From Nannocystis sp. (GTDB taxonomy: Bacteria; Myxococcota_A; Polyangia; Nannocystales; Nannocystaceae): a stretch of DNA of 64,000 bases. Each line of letters starts with the position of its first letter. Position 1 is the first letter of the stretch. The translations under genes and the position numbers were made by a program. Location: NCBI GenBank assembly GCA_016712315.1, contig JADJRG010000022.1:992001-1056000 (forward strand), given 5' to 3'. Positions 20,728-33,200 of this stretch are shown here, piece after piece. The notes below the pieces were generated by a model, which was not told the origin of the DNA, made no database searches, and saw only the letters and a program-made list of their open reading frames with translations.

Positions 20728-21828
20728 CTACCCCTCGATGAGGGCGATCGCGGTCCGCAGCGCGCCGGGGGCGAGGTGCATGTAGCGATCGGTCGTGCTC
20801 GAGCTCGCGTGCCCCGCGAGCTCCTGGATCGCCTTCGGTGTCGCTCCGCGCGCGGCGAGCCGCGAGCAGAACGTGTGCCGGAGGATGTGCGTGCCCGTCA
20901 GCGGCAGCCCGGCCGCCTTCTGGGCCTTTGTGACCAGGCCGACGATGACGCGCGACGTCGGCGTGCCCTCGCCCCTGGAGCGCGCGAGCACGCGCGCCTC
21001 CACGTCGTCGCTCCGCCGCTTCAGCTCGCGGAGGAGCTCGCGCAGCCGCGAGGTCATCACCACCTGCCGCGGGCGGTTGCCCTTCGGCAGCCCGACGTGT
21101 CCGCACCAGTCGTTCTCCACGATGTGCAGAACGCCGCGCTCGACGTCGCAGTGGACGAGGCGCAGTCCCGCGATCTCGCCGCCGCGTAGCCCCGCGTCGC
21201 CGCCGAGGAGCACCGCCAGGAGGCAGCGCTCGTCGACCTCGCCGGCGGCCTTGACGAGGCGCTGGTACGTCACCTCGTCGTAGAAGGCGAAGCGCTGGTC
21301 CTGCCGCTTCAGCTTGCGGATCTTCGGCATCGCGGGGAGCACCCCCCACTCGACCGCCATCCGCAGCATCGCGCCGAGGACCTCGAGGATCGCGTTGACG
21401 CTCGAGATCTTCAGGTGGGCGTACTTGGCCTTCAGCCGCTGCACGTCGACCTCGTCGATCTGGTCGAGCAGCCGGTCGCCGAGGTTCGGGATCAGGTAGA
21501 TTCGGATGTACTTCTTGCGGTTGTGGATCGTGCTCGGCTTCAGCCGGTTGGCGAGGAGATACTCGACGACGAAGCGCTCGCTGAACTCCGCCAGCGTCGG
21601 CATCTTCGGCGCCGCCTCGACCTCTTCTTCCTCCTTCTCGTGCCCGTGCAGGATCAGCCACCGCTCGCGCTCGCGCGCCCACTTGAGCGCGGCCGCGCGG
21701 CTCGTCGCGCCGGGGATCTTCGATCGCTCGCGGATCTTCCGGCCGTCGATGAGCTTGACGTGGATGTCAGCTTGCCAGGTCACGGTGTTGGTCTCGGGGT
21801 AAACCCGCTCTCGGATCTTGACGCTCAT
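20728..21828 (-). CDS. tyrosine recombinase/integrase (left copy)
   Basis: 366 aa. The N-terminal arm-binding part (SVKIRERVYPETNTVTWQAD) is followed by a SAM-like core-binding domain (LAEFSERFVVEYLLANRL) and a catalytic domain. The catalytic residues are Arg in GDAGLRGGEIAGLRL, His-x-x-Arg in HILRHTFCSRL, His in LAGHASSSTTDRYMHLAP, and the Tyr in RYMH. ATG 21828 overlaps the stop of the excisionase-like gene (ATGA) and has an AGGAGG-like site. It is about three-quarters identical to the integrase at 51313-52416 and points outward to the island edge. Confidence 0.95.
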   Translation of the reverse strand: MSVKIRERVYPETNTVTWQADIHVKLIDGRKIRERSKIPGATSRAAALKWARERERWLILHGHEKEEEEVEAAPKMPTLAEFSERFVVEYLLANRLKPSTIHNRKKYIRIYLIPNLGDRLLDQIDEVDVQRLKAKYAHLKISSVNAILEVLGAMLRMAVEWGVLPAMPKIRKLKRQDQRFAFYDEVTYQRLVKAAGEVDERCLLAVLLGGDAGLRGGEIAGLRLVHCDVERGVLHIVENDWCGHVGLPKGNRPRQVVMTSRLRELLRELKRRSDDVEARVLARSRGEGTPTSRVIVGLVTKAQKAAGLPLTGTHILRHTFCSRLAARGATPKAIQELAGHASSSTTDRYMHLAPGALRTAIALIEG

Positions 21829-22061
21829 TGACTCCTCCTTGAGCGCCCCTCTGTGCCTTCCCGCAGGAACGCTATCACGATCTCGCGCATGAAGTAGAGC
21901 CGCCGGCCGACCCGGAGCGAGCCCGGGAGTTGGCCCCGGTAGACGCGATCGTAGACGGCGCGGCGGGAGCAGTGGAGCCAACCGGCGAGCTCGTCTGGGG
22001 TCATCAATGGTGACTCGCGACGAGGTTCCGCCGCGGCTTGTCTTCCTCCAACCTGTCCCAC
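21825..22061 (-). CDS. MerR-like helix-turn-helix excisionase (left copy)
   Basis: About 78 aa. The HTH_17/excisionase core MTPDELAGWLHCSRRAVYDRV is followed by GSLRVGRRLYFMREIVIAFL. GTG 22061 is chosen because a strong GAGGAGGGGG lies just upstream; a TTG at 22103 would be alternative. Its stop overlaps the integrase start (ATGA), so excisionase and integrase are co-translated. The right copy is at 51044-51316. Confidence 0.85.
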   Translation of the reverse strand: MGQVGGRQAAAEPRRESPLMTPDELAGWLHCSRRAVYDRVYRGQLPGSLRVGRRLYFMREIVIAFLREGTEGRSRRSQ

Positions 22062-22209
22062 CGTCCCCCTCCTCGAGCCGGGGCGAGGCCCGGCATGATC
22101 CAAGGGTACGGAGCGGCCCCCGGGCCGTCAGCGGGAGAGATCGCTCCGCGAGAGGTGGTGTCCAAAGCGCGACGGCCTCCGGGGCTGGGAACACGCAGGG
22201 CGCGCCTTC

Positions 22210-22256
22210 GTTATTTTTCATAACTTGACAATGCCGGCTGGAAAGTATTTCATAAC
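22210..22256 (+). promoter_or_regulatory. promoter with two repeated operator boxes (left module)
   Basis: GTTATTTTTCATAAC (22210-22224) is an inverted repeat with 5-bp arms. TTGACA (22225-22230) follows as a -35 box, and after 17 nt comes TTTCATAAC (22248-22256), four nt before the GTG of the small ORF. The right module has the same -35, the same 17-nt spacing and the same TTTCATAAC box before its small ORF. This implies binding by one conserved regulator, perhaps the small ORF product or the excisionase. Confidence 0.55.
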
Positions 22257-22259
22257 TAT

Positions 22260-22511
22260 GTGAGCGACCCCACCCCACCTACCGTCACCATCGTCGTCAG
22301 CGCCGGCGGCGCCCAGCTCCGCCTGCGCCTGCCGGCCGCCAACGTCGCCGTCGAGCACCCTGGAAGAGCCTCGGAGGTCGTCCGGGCCGAAACGCGCCGC
22401 CAAGCGCCCGATGGACGCTCCATCGAGGTCGCCTTTTTGCCCACCGTCGATGTCTTCTTGGGCCAGCTCATCCACTGGCTCCGTGGCCAGGCCACGCGGG
22501 GGATCGCATGA
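22260..22511 (+). CDS. small conserved protein divergent from the integrase module (left copy)
   Basis: 83 aa. It resembles the product of 50450-50752 in length and pattern: a first beta-rich half (VTIVVSAGGAQLRLRLPAAN against LNLSLTFGRGEVHICMPALA), then IEVAFLPTVDVFLGQLIHWLRG against IEIAVFPSPESFLEQFSDWIRR. No known family is recognised. Because it is divergent from xis-int and lies behind the repeated operator, it may be the module's repressor or directionality factor. The GTG start at 22260 lies 3 nt after the operator. Confidence 0.6.
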   Translation: MSDPTPPTVTIVVSAGGAQLRLRLPAANVAVEHPGRASEVVRAETRRQAPDGRSIEVAFLPTVDVFLGQLIHWLRGQATRGIA

Positions 22512-22792
22512 CCTCGCTCTCTCCGCCGCGGCCCCCGGGATCGGCTTCTTCCACGCCCAAGGAGCTCCTGCGTCCGCGCGGCCCCGACCTGCGCGGCCGC
22601 ACGCTGCTCGATCGCTTCCGCCTCGACGCTCTGACCGCCTTCGGCGGCATGGCAGATAAGCTTCTGCCACCCGATCCCACAACCCCAACAGACAACCAAA
22701 ACCGCCGCTCTGAGCCCTTCCAGCCCCCTCTCGGGGGCTTTTTTATTATCGCGCACTGTGCGCATGATGCCGCCCGAGTACGCGGGATTTAG
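22508..22792 (+). CDS. small ORF coupled to the left-module gene, reading over a terminator
   Basis: 94 aa frame whose ATG overlaps the stop of the preceding small gene (ATGA). The first 57 codons have chromosome-like third-position GC (RGRTLLDRFRLDALTAFGGMADKLLPP). After that the frame passes without a stop through a strong intrinsic terminator at 22722-22744. Either the true gene is truncated and the tail is accidental, or the transcript ends without a stop codon. No family recognised. Confidence 0.4.
   Translation: MTSLSPPRPPGSASSTPKELLRPRGPDLRGRTLLDRFRLDALTAFGGMADKLLPPDPTTPTDNQNRRSEPFQPPLGGFFIIAHCAHDAARVRGI
22722..22744 (+). terminator. intrinsic terminator after the left module small genes
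   Basis: A perfect 7-bp stem AGCCCCC/GGGGGCT with a 4-nt loop is followed by six T. This is the clearest rho-independent terminator in the window and suits a plus-strand transcript from 22230. Confidence 0.8.
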
Positions 22793-22861
22793 CACGGGCG
22801 TGGCACCGATACGTCACGGCCGTCGGCGCGGGTCAGCTCGTCCTGCGCCGGGCTGTGGCAG

Positions 22862-23238
22862 GTGGCCCTCTTCTCGCCGGAGTTCGAGCAGCGCCTCGAG
22901 GCCAGCAAGTCGGCCGAGGCCCGCGCGAGCGAGATGGAGCACGCGATCCGCGACGAGATCCACGTCCACCTCGAGGAGGACCCGGCGTTCTACCGCTCGC
23001 TGCGGGAGCGCCTCGAGCAGATCGTCGCCGACTACAAGGCCCGCCGGATCGACGCCGCGAAGCAGCGCTCATCGGCATCCTGCGCAACGAGATCCGCGAC
23101 CGCCGCGTGGTCGCCGAGGACTTCGGCCTCACCGACACCGGCCTCGCCATCTACGGCCTGCTCACCACCGAGGCCGTCAAGGACGGCGCCGGCGGTCACC
23201 TCGCCCACGTCGCCGCGGGCGAGGCCGGCGAACATCGA
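22862..23238 (+). pseudogene. hsdR C-terminal remnant (type I restriction subunit)
   Basis: Translation gives FSPEFEQRLEASKSAEARAS, EMEHAIRDEIHVHLEEDPAF and YRSLRERLEQIVADYKARR, then after a one-base loss near 23065 LIGILRNEIRDR and AEDFGLTDTGLAIYGLL. This matches the C-terminal helical domain of type I restriction endonuclease HsdR. The motor and nuclease domains are absent, so it is a relic. It lies between the left module and the toxin genes. Confidence 0.65.
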
Positions 23239-23289
23239 ACATCGTCACCCCCACCTCAACGCCCACAGCCCGCTGATCGGCTGAAATCC

Positions 23290-24230
23290 CACGAGTTCGG
23301 GCGTCTTGGCGGGGGTGGAGTTTTCTAAAAAAATGCTGTCGTTCGTTGTCGGTGCTCCGGCCAGGCAACGACCAGGCAAAATCGAGCGGGGCGATCATGG
23401 GCCAGGGCGGGCTGCGGCGAAAGCGAGGCCGCCGTCGACACGCCGACTTTAACGCGCACGCCCGAGCCCTCGGCGGCGAGTCGCTGGTGCGCGCGCTCAG
23501 CGCCTCGATGGTAGCGCTCGCGAGCTCCCGTGTCTTCAAGGTCCCCGCAGACGCAGCGCGAGGCGTGCCGCTGCTGGGCTATGCACTCCTGGCCGCCGCA
23601 CGTTCTTCTCTTGCCCACGCTCGCGTTCCTTCTTATCCCCGCCGCGGCCGGGCTCGTGGCATGAGCGCGAGCGGGCACGTCCACATCGGCGCTGCCGAGC
23701 GCGAATCGAGGACCCGCGGTCATCTCGCCCGCCATGTGGCGCTGGAGGAAGTGCGGGCCGACCGGGTCGTTCTCCACCTTGTCACGGTCCAGGATCGACG
23801 TTCCCAACACGATGAGGAGGAGATCTCCCTCAGTCAAATGTGTGTACGCGCGGGGTTCGTGGGCCCCAAAGGGCATTTTCAACAGCATACTACCGGCCGG
23901 CCGAAATACCAGACTAGTCGCGCATATTCACTCATGGGAAAACGTCAATAATCTCAGTAGCTTCATTGAAATTCGCAAATGCCCATGGCGATTACGCGAC
24001 CGTGACGCAGAGACTCGTGCTGTGCCTGGTGCAGACAGACCCCCATATGCGCGATAACGGAGGACTTCCTCGCTCTGGCGATGCTCAATCTCCTCTGGTA
24101 GCTTGCCGAGACACCGTCACCTAGCGACACCCAGATAGCTACCGCAGGTAGATGGACTTCGTGCGCGTCTAGTACGACAAGGCCCGGCGTGTGGGCCCGT
24201 CGGGGCTTCTTGAGGGTATGGAGAACGAGC
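23290..24230. other. stretch without a supportable gene upstream of tcA
   Basis: Open frames occur on both strands (23325-23888 minus, 23346-23951 plus), but they overlap each other and I recognise no family or ribosome site. The sequence becomes less GC-rich from about 23800 towards tcA. The tcA promoter probably lies in the last 300 bp. The ATG at 24231 is preceded by GGAGA at 24220-24224. Confidence 0.4.
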
Positions 24231-27200
24231 ATGTCACTTTCGCTCTACGGTCAAGTCACCGACATTCAAACCAGCGACGCCGTCGAGAATGCAACGGTCA
24301 CGCTGGTGGATCCCATCACCGACACGATCCTCCATATAACCACTACGTCGGTCGGTGCGGCCGTCCCCGGGGGCTATTTCACCTTTGAGGTGACCTTCCA
24401 GCAGATGCTCGAGATCATGGGGGGTAATCACCACCGAACAGTGACGTTTAAGGTGTATGATGGTGTCGTATTCCTGGGGTGCCAAGATAAACTCATCAGC
24501 GCCTTGACCTTCCGCGGGACGGAGACCATCGAGGTAGAAGTAGACTCCTCGTACACCCCACCCGAGGGCAACTTCCTCTACAATGTCGCCGGCAAGGTCG
24601 TAGAGGTCGACGGAACACCGATCGCGGGTGTTGACGTCAAGGTCTACCACAAGAAGATGGCGACGGAGACGCTCCTCGAGACCGAACAGACCGCATCTGA
24701 CGGCCGTTTCCTAGTGCGTTATGAAGGACCGCCCGGAGCGCACCCAGATCAGGCTTCCATTGACATTATTGTCCGGTGCTATGATGACGAGGAGCTCGTT
24801 GCGAGCTCAGAGAAGATCACCAATCCTCGCTGGGATCTAAGTCTCATCCTGGTGAGGGATAATGAGACTTTGCGAGGAAAACCCTCGATTGTCTCCTATA
24901 TGGACGCCTTGGATCCACTCCTCGATGGCGTTGCGTATCATGAACTCGACGCGGACCAGGTCGGCTACCTCTCGGCGAAGACCGGCTTTGACGCGGGTTT
25001 GATCGCGACGATCGCTCGCGCGCACCGACTGTCAGAAGCGCTCGCCATCGACGCCGAGGCGTTCTATGGGATCGCTCATGCTGGTTTTCCCCTCTCGACA
25101 AACGCTGTCGTGAGCCTGGACGCCGAGACGGTCACATCCGCCCTCATGAGAGCAATCGCTGATAACGCGATCTCCTCGTCGGTGGAGGCTGATATTACCA
25201 GCATTACGAGCGCCTTAGCAGCGGCTCGCCTCGATCACGCGGTTCCGGCGTCGGATCCACAGACGACCACGCTTGGATCGGTCCTGACGGCCGCTTCCTT
25301 GACGAGCGGCCTGCCTCGCTCCTTCGCCGAGGCTTATTTGTCCCACATAGGCACGATTGAGGAGTTTTGGGAGGACCTGCGCGCCGACACTGAGAACTTC
25401 GGCGACGCCGTCGTCGACACGATTCAGTTCACATTGCAGGTCGGCACCCTCACGGCCTCGCATGCGCCCCTCGTCAAGCTCCTAAGCCAGATGCGCGTGA
25501 GCGACGACTTCAGTGTTGCGGCGGAGCTCGCCCAGTACGACGACCAGGACTGGATCGACCTCCTCGATGAGGAGGTGGACAGTAGCCCGGTGAGCACGCC
25601 GGCAGGCATCCCCGGCGCCGACGAGACGGAGCGGCGCGCCAATTATGGCCGCGCCATCTCCCGCATGGTCGAAGACCTGTACCCGTCGGCACACGTCGCC
25701 TACCACCTTCCAGGGGGTGCCGCCACCTCGGACGTCGCGGGCTTCGTGATCCAAAACCCGGGCTTCAGCTTCGCGCGCACTTCCATCGATGACTTCCTCG
25801 AGACCGCCGAGGGTCTCCCGCCCGAGCCCGAGGACCTGGACGCGCTCCGGCAGGATCTTCTGAAGATCCAGCGCGTCTTTAACATCGCGCCCCGCTTCGG
25901 ACGAACGTCGGCCGTCGGCGCCCTCCTGGAGGGCGGCATCGTCTCGGCCCGACAGATCCGGATGATGGGGCTCGCGTCGTTCAAGGCGATCTATGCGTCC
26001 GCGCTCGGCGGCGAAGATGTCGCCGCGAGCATCTACGACAAGGCGGACAAGGTGGCGTCGACCACTCTGGCCGCCTTCACACAGATGCGGAAGGAGTTCG
26101 TCTTTCCGTCGACCAACGTGATCACCACGCCCGGTTGCGGCGATCCCGACCTTGCGGCGATCTTCGGCAGCCTCGACTACTGCGCGTGCCGCCACTGCGA
26201 CTCCGTTCATGGCGCAGCCGCCTACTTCGTCGAGATCATGAATTTCCTACGGCCGGGAGGGGACGAGACGGTCCTCAACAAGCTGATTGCTAGGCGCCCA
26301 GAGCTGATGCACGTCAAGCTTAACTGCGAGAACGCCGACACCCCGCTACCGGCGATTGACCTGGTGAACGAGGTCCTCGAGCGCGCCGTCCTCCAGCACC
26401 ACTCGGAAGATCCGCACACGAACCCGGCGACCTGGCCGCAGACGACTTGGAGCGGACCGGACCTCCTCGCGCACCCGGAGAAGATCTACACCGACGTCTA
26501 CGACACCTTCCTGAGCGATGACGAGGGGGCCTGCTTCCCGTGGATCCTTCCCTTTGATCTGGGGCTCTCAGAGGCGAGGATCTACCTGACGCACCTCGGC
26601 GTCAGCCGTATCGCTCTCCAGGACGCGTTCGAGTGGTTCGACGGCCTCGGCGAGGACGAGATCTACCGGATCGACGAGCGCCTCGGCCTCTCGCCGTCGC
26701 AGGGGTCGATCGTCCGGCGCACCAACGAGGCGATCGATCTCTGGCACCTCTGGGGCTTCGCGTCGGCGGGCACGTGGATCGACCAGATCAACCGCGTTGA
26801 GACCTTCCTCGAGCGGAGTGAACTCAGCTTTGAGGGGCTTCAGGCGCTCCTCCGGACCGATCTACTGAGCGACGTCAAGATCGTATATGACGAGCCCTGC
26901 ACGCTCAAGGACGCGGAGCTTCGGCTCATCGCCGATCCCGAGGAGCCGGGCCTGGACACGACCAAGCTCGAGAAATTGGTCACCGTCTTCCGGGTCGGTC
27001 GCGCCCTCGGCTGGTCGAACTTCGAGGTCGACATGGTGATGCGGGGGCTCGGCCTAACCTTCGCCCAGCCGGTCGACGAGGAGCTCGAGGTCCTGGCGCA
27101 CTTCGTCCGCGTCCGTCGTCAGTACCCCCGTCTACCGCTCGCCGAAGTCCTCTCGTGGTGGGCACCCCTCGACACGCGTGCGCCAGCGGAGGGGGTATTC

Positions 27201-30200
27201 TCGTTCTACGAGGAGGTCGTCCGCCCAAACACGCGCGAGCCGGAGTTCCGCGTCGGTCAGATCGACGCGAACGAGCTCAAGCTCGTCGACGTCAAGGGCT
27301 CGCTGCTCGGCATCCTCCAGGTCGACGAAGCGAGCCTCGGCGCAGCGATGGCCGCCACCGGCCTCACCGACGGGTCGTCGCTCAACCGGGCGAACCTCTC
27401 CAAGCTCTACCGCGTGGCCTCGCTCGCCCGTGCGACCTCGCTACGGGTCCCCGACCTCGTGACGCTGGTGAACTACCGTGAGGCCCTCAAGGAGGGGAGC
27501 CCGGGGCCGTTCGACGGGGCTCCTGATGCCCCCGTGCGGGATCTCCTCGCGGTCGCAGCGGATGTCAGAACCTCGGGTCTCACCGCCGCCGCCCTCGATT
27601 TCGTTCTCCGCGACCAGGCTTCCGAACGCTTCGGCGCGAGCGCGGCGGACGTCACCCGGGCGCTCCTCGACGTGATCACGGCGCAGCAGGCCTCGGACGC
27701 CGACCACGAGGCCCACCTGCCGCCCGCAGACCTACCGGCACGTGAGCGCCTGGCCGAGCTCCTCGCCCGTCTCTACGCGGACGAGGAGCTCGAGAGCGCG
27801 CTCGGCCTCATCGACACGAAGATCCCCCTGGACGCGACGGGGCCGCAGGCCGTGGCCGCGAGGGACGCTCTCTTCGGCTTCCTGACGATCGATGGCGCGG
27901 CTTACGTCGAGCTTGGGAAGGCCTTCGATGAGGCCGCAGCCCCCGACGCCCGCGCGGTGCTCGCCGTCCCTGAGCTCTCCGAGCACCTCCGACGTCTAGC
28001 TCGGGATCGCGCAGCCGTCCGCACAATCTCGACCTCGCTCGATCTCGAACCGGCGGACGCGAGCGCGCTGCTCGAGAGCTACGTCCATGACCCGCTCGAG
28101 GAGCTCGATCCGTCGCGGCCGGCGCTCGACGTGCTCACCGATGATGGGCTTGTCGCCGCGTTTAACCCGATCGACGACGCAGAGCTCTTAAAGAGCGAGT
28201 CCTTCCCCAAGGTCTTCCTCGAGCGCGAAGGGCTCCCGGAGCCGGCGCGGCTCTACCGGGCGCTGACGAAGGTCGCGCTCGTGATCCGCACCCTCCGCTT
28301 CTCGCCCGGTCTCCTTCGCTGGCTCCTCGCGGTCGCTCCTGAGGCGTCCGTGGAGATTCTTGACCTCACTCAGCTCCCGGCCGCGGGCGCCGCTGACAGC
28401 CTCGTCTATGCGGCCTACACGGGCTGGGGCTGGTTGCGGCGCGCCATCGATCTCCGCGATCGGGTGCTCGGCGCGCCCGAGGACCTCGTAGACCTCCTGG
28501 GGCTCATCTTCGCCGAGACCTTCGTCAAGGCTACGACGCTCTCGTCACTCGCGAATTCGGCCGGCTGGGACATCACAATGCTCTCGACCTTCGAGACGCA
28601 CCTGGATCTCTCCCAGGAGGACTTTCAAACGCTGGAAGGCCCTCTGGCGCTCGCGGACGCACTCGCGGTGTCGAAACGCGTCGGCGTGGATCCGGCGACG
28701 CTCCACACGTGGGCGACGACGGTGGCGACGACGGCGCAGGCCGCCGAGATCAAGGGGGCAGCGCAGGCCAAGTACAGTCCAGCGGCGTGGCCGAGCGTGG
28801 CCGAGCCCCTCCGCGATCGTCTGCGCGAGCAACAGCGCGACGCCCTGGCCCAGTACCTCGTCCCTCGCCTCTCGGGCGTGGGCGACCGCGACGATCTCCT
28901 GGCCCACTTCCTGATGGACCCGGAGGTCAGCGCCTGCGGCAAAACCTCGCGGCTGCTCTTCGCCACCTCGGCGGTGCAACTCTTTATCCAGCGCGCCCTC
29001 ATGGGCCACGAAGATGACGTCGTTTTGAGCGACGAGCACTCCGAGGAGTGGGTCTGGATGAAGCGCTACCGGGTGTGGGAGGCCAACCGTAAGATCTTCC
29101 TTTACCCCGAAAACTGGGTACTGCCGGAGCTCCGCGACGATAAGTCCCCGTTATTCCGCAAGCTCGAGGAAGAGATATCCCAGGCCGACGCCACTGAGGA
29201 GAGCGTCGAGAACGCCTACATCCGCTATCTCGAGGGCCTCCATGAGATCGCGCGTCTTGAGATCTGCGGCACGTATCACGAGGTCGAGCGCACGAGCAAG
29301 GGCGAGGTCGTCGTGGATCGCCTCCACGTCTTCGGGCGGACGCACGACGATCCGTCCAAAGTTTTCTATCGTCAGCGTATCGACGACGCTTACTGGACCC
29401 CGTGGGAGGAGGTCCCCTTCCAGATCGAGGCGCGCGGGGTCCTCCCCATCATGGTCAACCGGCGCCTGATGCTGATCTGGCCGAAGTTCGGCATGCGGCC
29501 AACGGATACCAAGAAACAGCCCAATACGGGCACATCAGAGCGTTTCGTCGAGATCAGCCTGATGTGGAGTGAGCGTCAAAAGGATGGATGGAGTGGCGTC
29601 AAGACGTCGCGTGACGTGACGCTCGATTGGTCCGATGTGATCTCAGGCCTGGGCGAGGCGAACAGTCGTAACATCTTCTCCAAGTACTACTTGGCCAGCG
29701 AGATCGGGAGTGGCGGCGAGATCGTCGTGAGGACGGCCCGTCTCGTTCATGAGACCAATCCACCCACCTTCTATTACCCTCGTCCATTTATCTACGACTC
29801 TCTGCACGATACATTCATTCTGATCAATGAGTCAATTATGGATCAACCAGCGCTCAACGAGGACGGGCTTACGGGCGATGCGCCGACCCCGTACGACTTG
29901 ACCATCCGCCACCAAGCGTTCACAGCAAAATCAGTCCCTGGAGGGCTCAAACTCCCGATCCGTAACTCTGTCGACTGGCAGCTCGACTGGTCACCGAAGA
30001 TCATCAACACGCCCTCGCGAGTGGCGGTGACCTTTCCGCGGCAGACTCGTGGTATGGATAGCCACCAGCCCTTCACCTACGAGGATGACTCGGTGGGCCT
30101 CTACCTGAGGCGCGTTGATCCACCGACGGCGATGCCGACCCCCGATATCCCGCGAAACGGAGTCGATCCTACGACAGCGGGTGACACCTCATTCGTCCCC

Positions 30201-33200
30201 TACGTCGGGCTCGTCGTCGGCGCAGCGGAGAGCCAGGCTCTGACGCCGATACCCGTCAACCAGATCCTCGCTGGCGGCGCGGCCGCGGCGAACGCCCACT
30301 CCTGGGTGAAGGGCTTCAAGGCCAACGTGGGCCCCAAATTCAGGGTCTCGGCGCTCTACCACCCGCATGCAGCCTTCTTCATCGAGCAGGTCCGCAAGTA
30401 CGGCGTCGACGGTCTCCTGGCGCCCGTAGGGAATGATCTGGTCTTCCAAGACCTCAACGACCACATCGATCAAGTATACGTACCGACGCCGAACGAGTGC
30501 GTTGTAAAACCCTACCCGACGGGCGACATCGACTTTCTCTTCGGGGGTTCGTATAGCGTCTACAACTGGGAGCTTTTCTTCCACGCCCCGATGTATATCG
30601 CCGACCGGTTGATGGCCGAGCGGCGCTTCGCCGAGGCCCAGCGGTGGCTCCACTACATCTTCAACCCCACGAGGACACCGTCGCTCGTCGCCGAGAGCGA
30701 CTGCAAATATTACTGGAGGATTAAGCCCTTCCGTGTGGCGGCAGCGCACATGTCGATCGACGAACTCTTGGAGCTCCTCCACTATGAGGGCGACGACGCG
30801 TTCAAAATCGCACGACGCGAGGACCTCGAGGCCCAGATCGACGCGTCCCGCACCGATCCCTTCCGCCCGCACTTGATCGCGCGGATGCGGCCCACCGCGT
30901 ATATGCGCGCGGTCGTGATGAAATACCTCGACAACCTTATCGCCTGGGGCGATGATCTATTTCGCCAGGACACCCTCGAGAGTAACAACGAGGCGCTCCT
31001 GTACTACGACCTCGCCTTACAGATCCTCGGGAAGCGCCCCCGCAAGCTCGACGCCCGCGAGCGCCCTGACCGCACCTTCTTCGAGGCTTGCGCGGAGAAC
31101 GACGGCTTCATCGACGACTTCTCGAACTTCATGGTGCAGCTCGAGAACAAGGTCCTCGGCGTTAAGGGCGGGGTGGTGAAGCAAGCGCTCGTTCTCGACT
31201 TCAAGGCTCAAGACAATCAACAGAAGGTGACGCCTGGTGTGTACCAGTTCGCCTACATCGCTCCAGAGAAGAGTCAGACTCTCAACGAGCAAGCCAAAAA
31301 AGATCCGCCGAAGCCCCCTTTCATGAGCGTGTATCCGTTTACGGCCGGGGCGCCTGACGCCGATCCGGTCAGATCGGAGCTTTACTTCTGCGTCCCCCCG
31401 AACGGGAAGCTCCTCGGGTACTGGGACATCGTCGCCGACCGCTTCTTCAAGCTGCGCCACTGCCTCAACCTCGATGGCGTCCGCCGCGAGCTCCCGCTCT
31501 ACCAGCCGCCGATCGACCCCGCTCTGCTGGCGAAGGCCGCCGCTCAGGGGATCGACATCGGTACGGCGATCAGCAACCTGGGAGCTCCACTCCCACACTA
31601 CCGCTTCTCGATCCACCTCGGGATCGCCAAGGAGTTCGGGAGCCAGGTGAGCGCGCTCGGAGGAGCGCTGCTCCAAGCGCTAGAGAAGCGTGACGCCGAA
31701 GCGCTGGCGCTCCTGCGCGCTGGCCAAGAGCTGAAGATGATGAGCTCGGTGCGCAAGATCCGGGAGACCGCCCTCGACGAGTCGACGGAGAACATCGCCG
31801 CCCTGCGCGCCGGTCGGCACATCGCGGAGGAGCGGCTGAAATACTACCAGAGCCGCGAGCGGATGAACGCGCTCGAGGAGGCCGAAGTCAAGCTGCAGAG
31901 GAACTCGCTCATCTTAGATGCGGTCAGCCTCGGTTGCACCGCGCTCGCCAGCATCTTGGCGTTCCTACCTCAGATCAAAGTCGGCGTCCGCGGTTTTGTC
32001 CCGAGCTTCGACGCGGAGATCGGCGGTCAGCAGCTATCGACGGCTCTTCACATGATTGGGCAGTCGACCAGCGGCGGTGCGTCGATCAATCGGGCCAGGG
32101 CCGGTATGACGCTCACACAGGCGTCGTACGACCGGCGAAAGGAGGACTGGGATTTTCAGGCCCGACTCGCGCAGAAGGATATCGCCCAGATCGACCGTCA
32201 GATCACTGCCGCCGAGATCCGCAAGGCGATCAGCGAGATCGAGCTGAAGAACCACGACCAGCAGGCGGCTGACGCCGCAGAGGTGCTGGAGACCATGCAG
32301 AGCAAGTTCACGAACACCGAGCTCTACGCGTGGATGTCCGGCGAGCTGAGCACGCTCTACTTCCAGGTGTACCAGCTCGCCGTTGATCTCGCTCGCCGGG
32401 CGGAGCGCTGCTACCGCTACGAGCTAGCGATCGACGACGGCGACGTCAGCGACTTCATCTCGTACGGCCACTGGGATAACCGCCGCAAGGGTCTCCTCGC
32501 CGGTGAGCGCCTGGCGCAGGATCTCCGGCGCATGGAGGCGGCCTACTACGAGAAGAACCGCCGCGAGTACGAGCTCACCAAGCGCGTCTCGCTCGCGTCG
32601 CTCGATCCGGTCGCGCTCGTCGCCCTCCGCAAGACCGGCGCCTGCCACTTCTTCCTGCCCGAGGCGATCTTCGACCTCGATCACCCGAGCCACTACCTGC
32701 GCCGGATCAAGATGGTCGGGGTCTCGGTGCCAGCAGTCACCGGATCGTTCGGGAGCGTCGGTGCGACGCTGACCTACGAGTCGGGAGCGATCCGTCGCGA
32801 GCCCGACATCGAGCTAGAGCTGGCGATGATCCCTTCCGTCCAGTCGATCGCGGTGAGCACGGGTCAGGACGACGCGGGCCTCTTCGAGCCGAACCTACGC
32901 GATGAGCGCTACCTTCCCTTTGAGGGCAAAGGCCTCGTCCAGAGCTCCTGGCGCCTCTCGCTCCCGTCCAAGGTCCGCAGCTTCGACTACGAGACGATCG
33001 CCGATGTCATCTTGACGATCCGGTACACCGCTCGCGAGGGCGGTGATGCCTTCGGTAGCCTGGTCCAAGATGGCCTCCCGGCCGCGCTCGCGGGGATGGA
33101 GCGCGCCGACGGCGAGGCGGTTAAGGGCACCGGGCAGGTCCGCATCTTCTCCGCCCGCGCCGAGTTCCCGGAGGCGTGGCGGACCTTCGTCACCGCCGGG

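Noticed and set aside
23325..23951. Overlapping antisense frames as genes upstream of tcA
   Set aside because: The two frames cover the same DNA on opposite strands, neither has a start signal, and I recognise no conserved domain.
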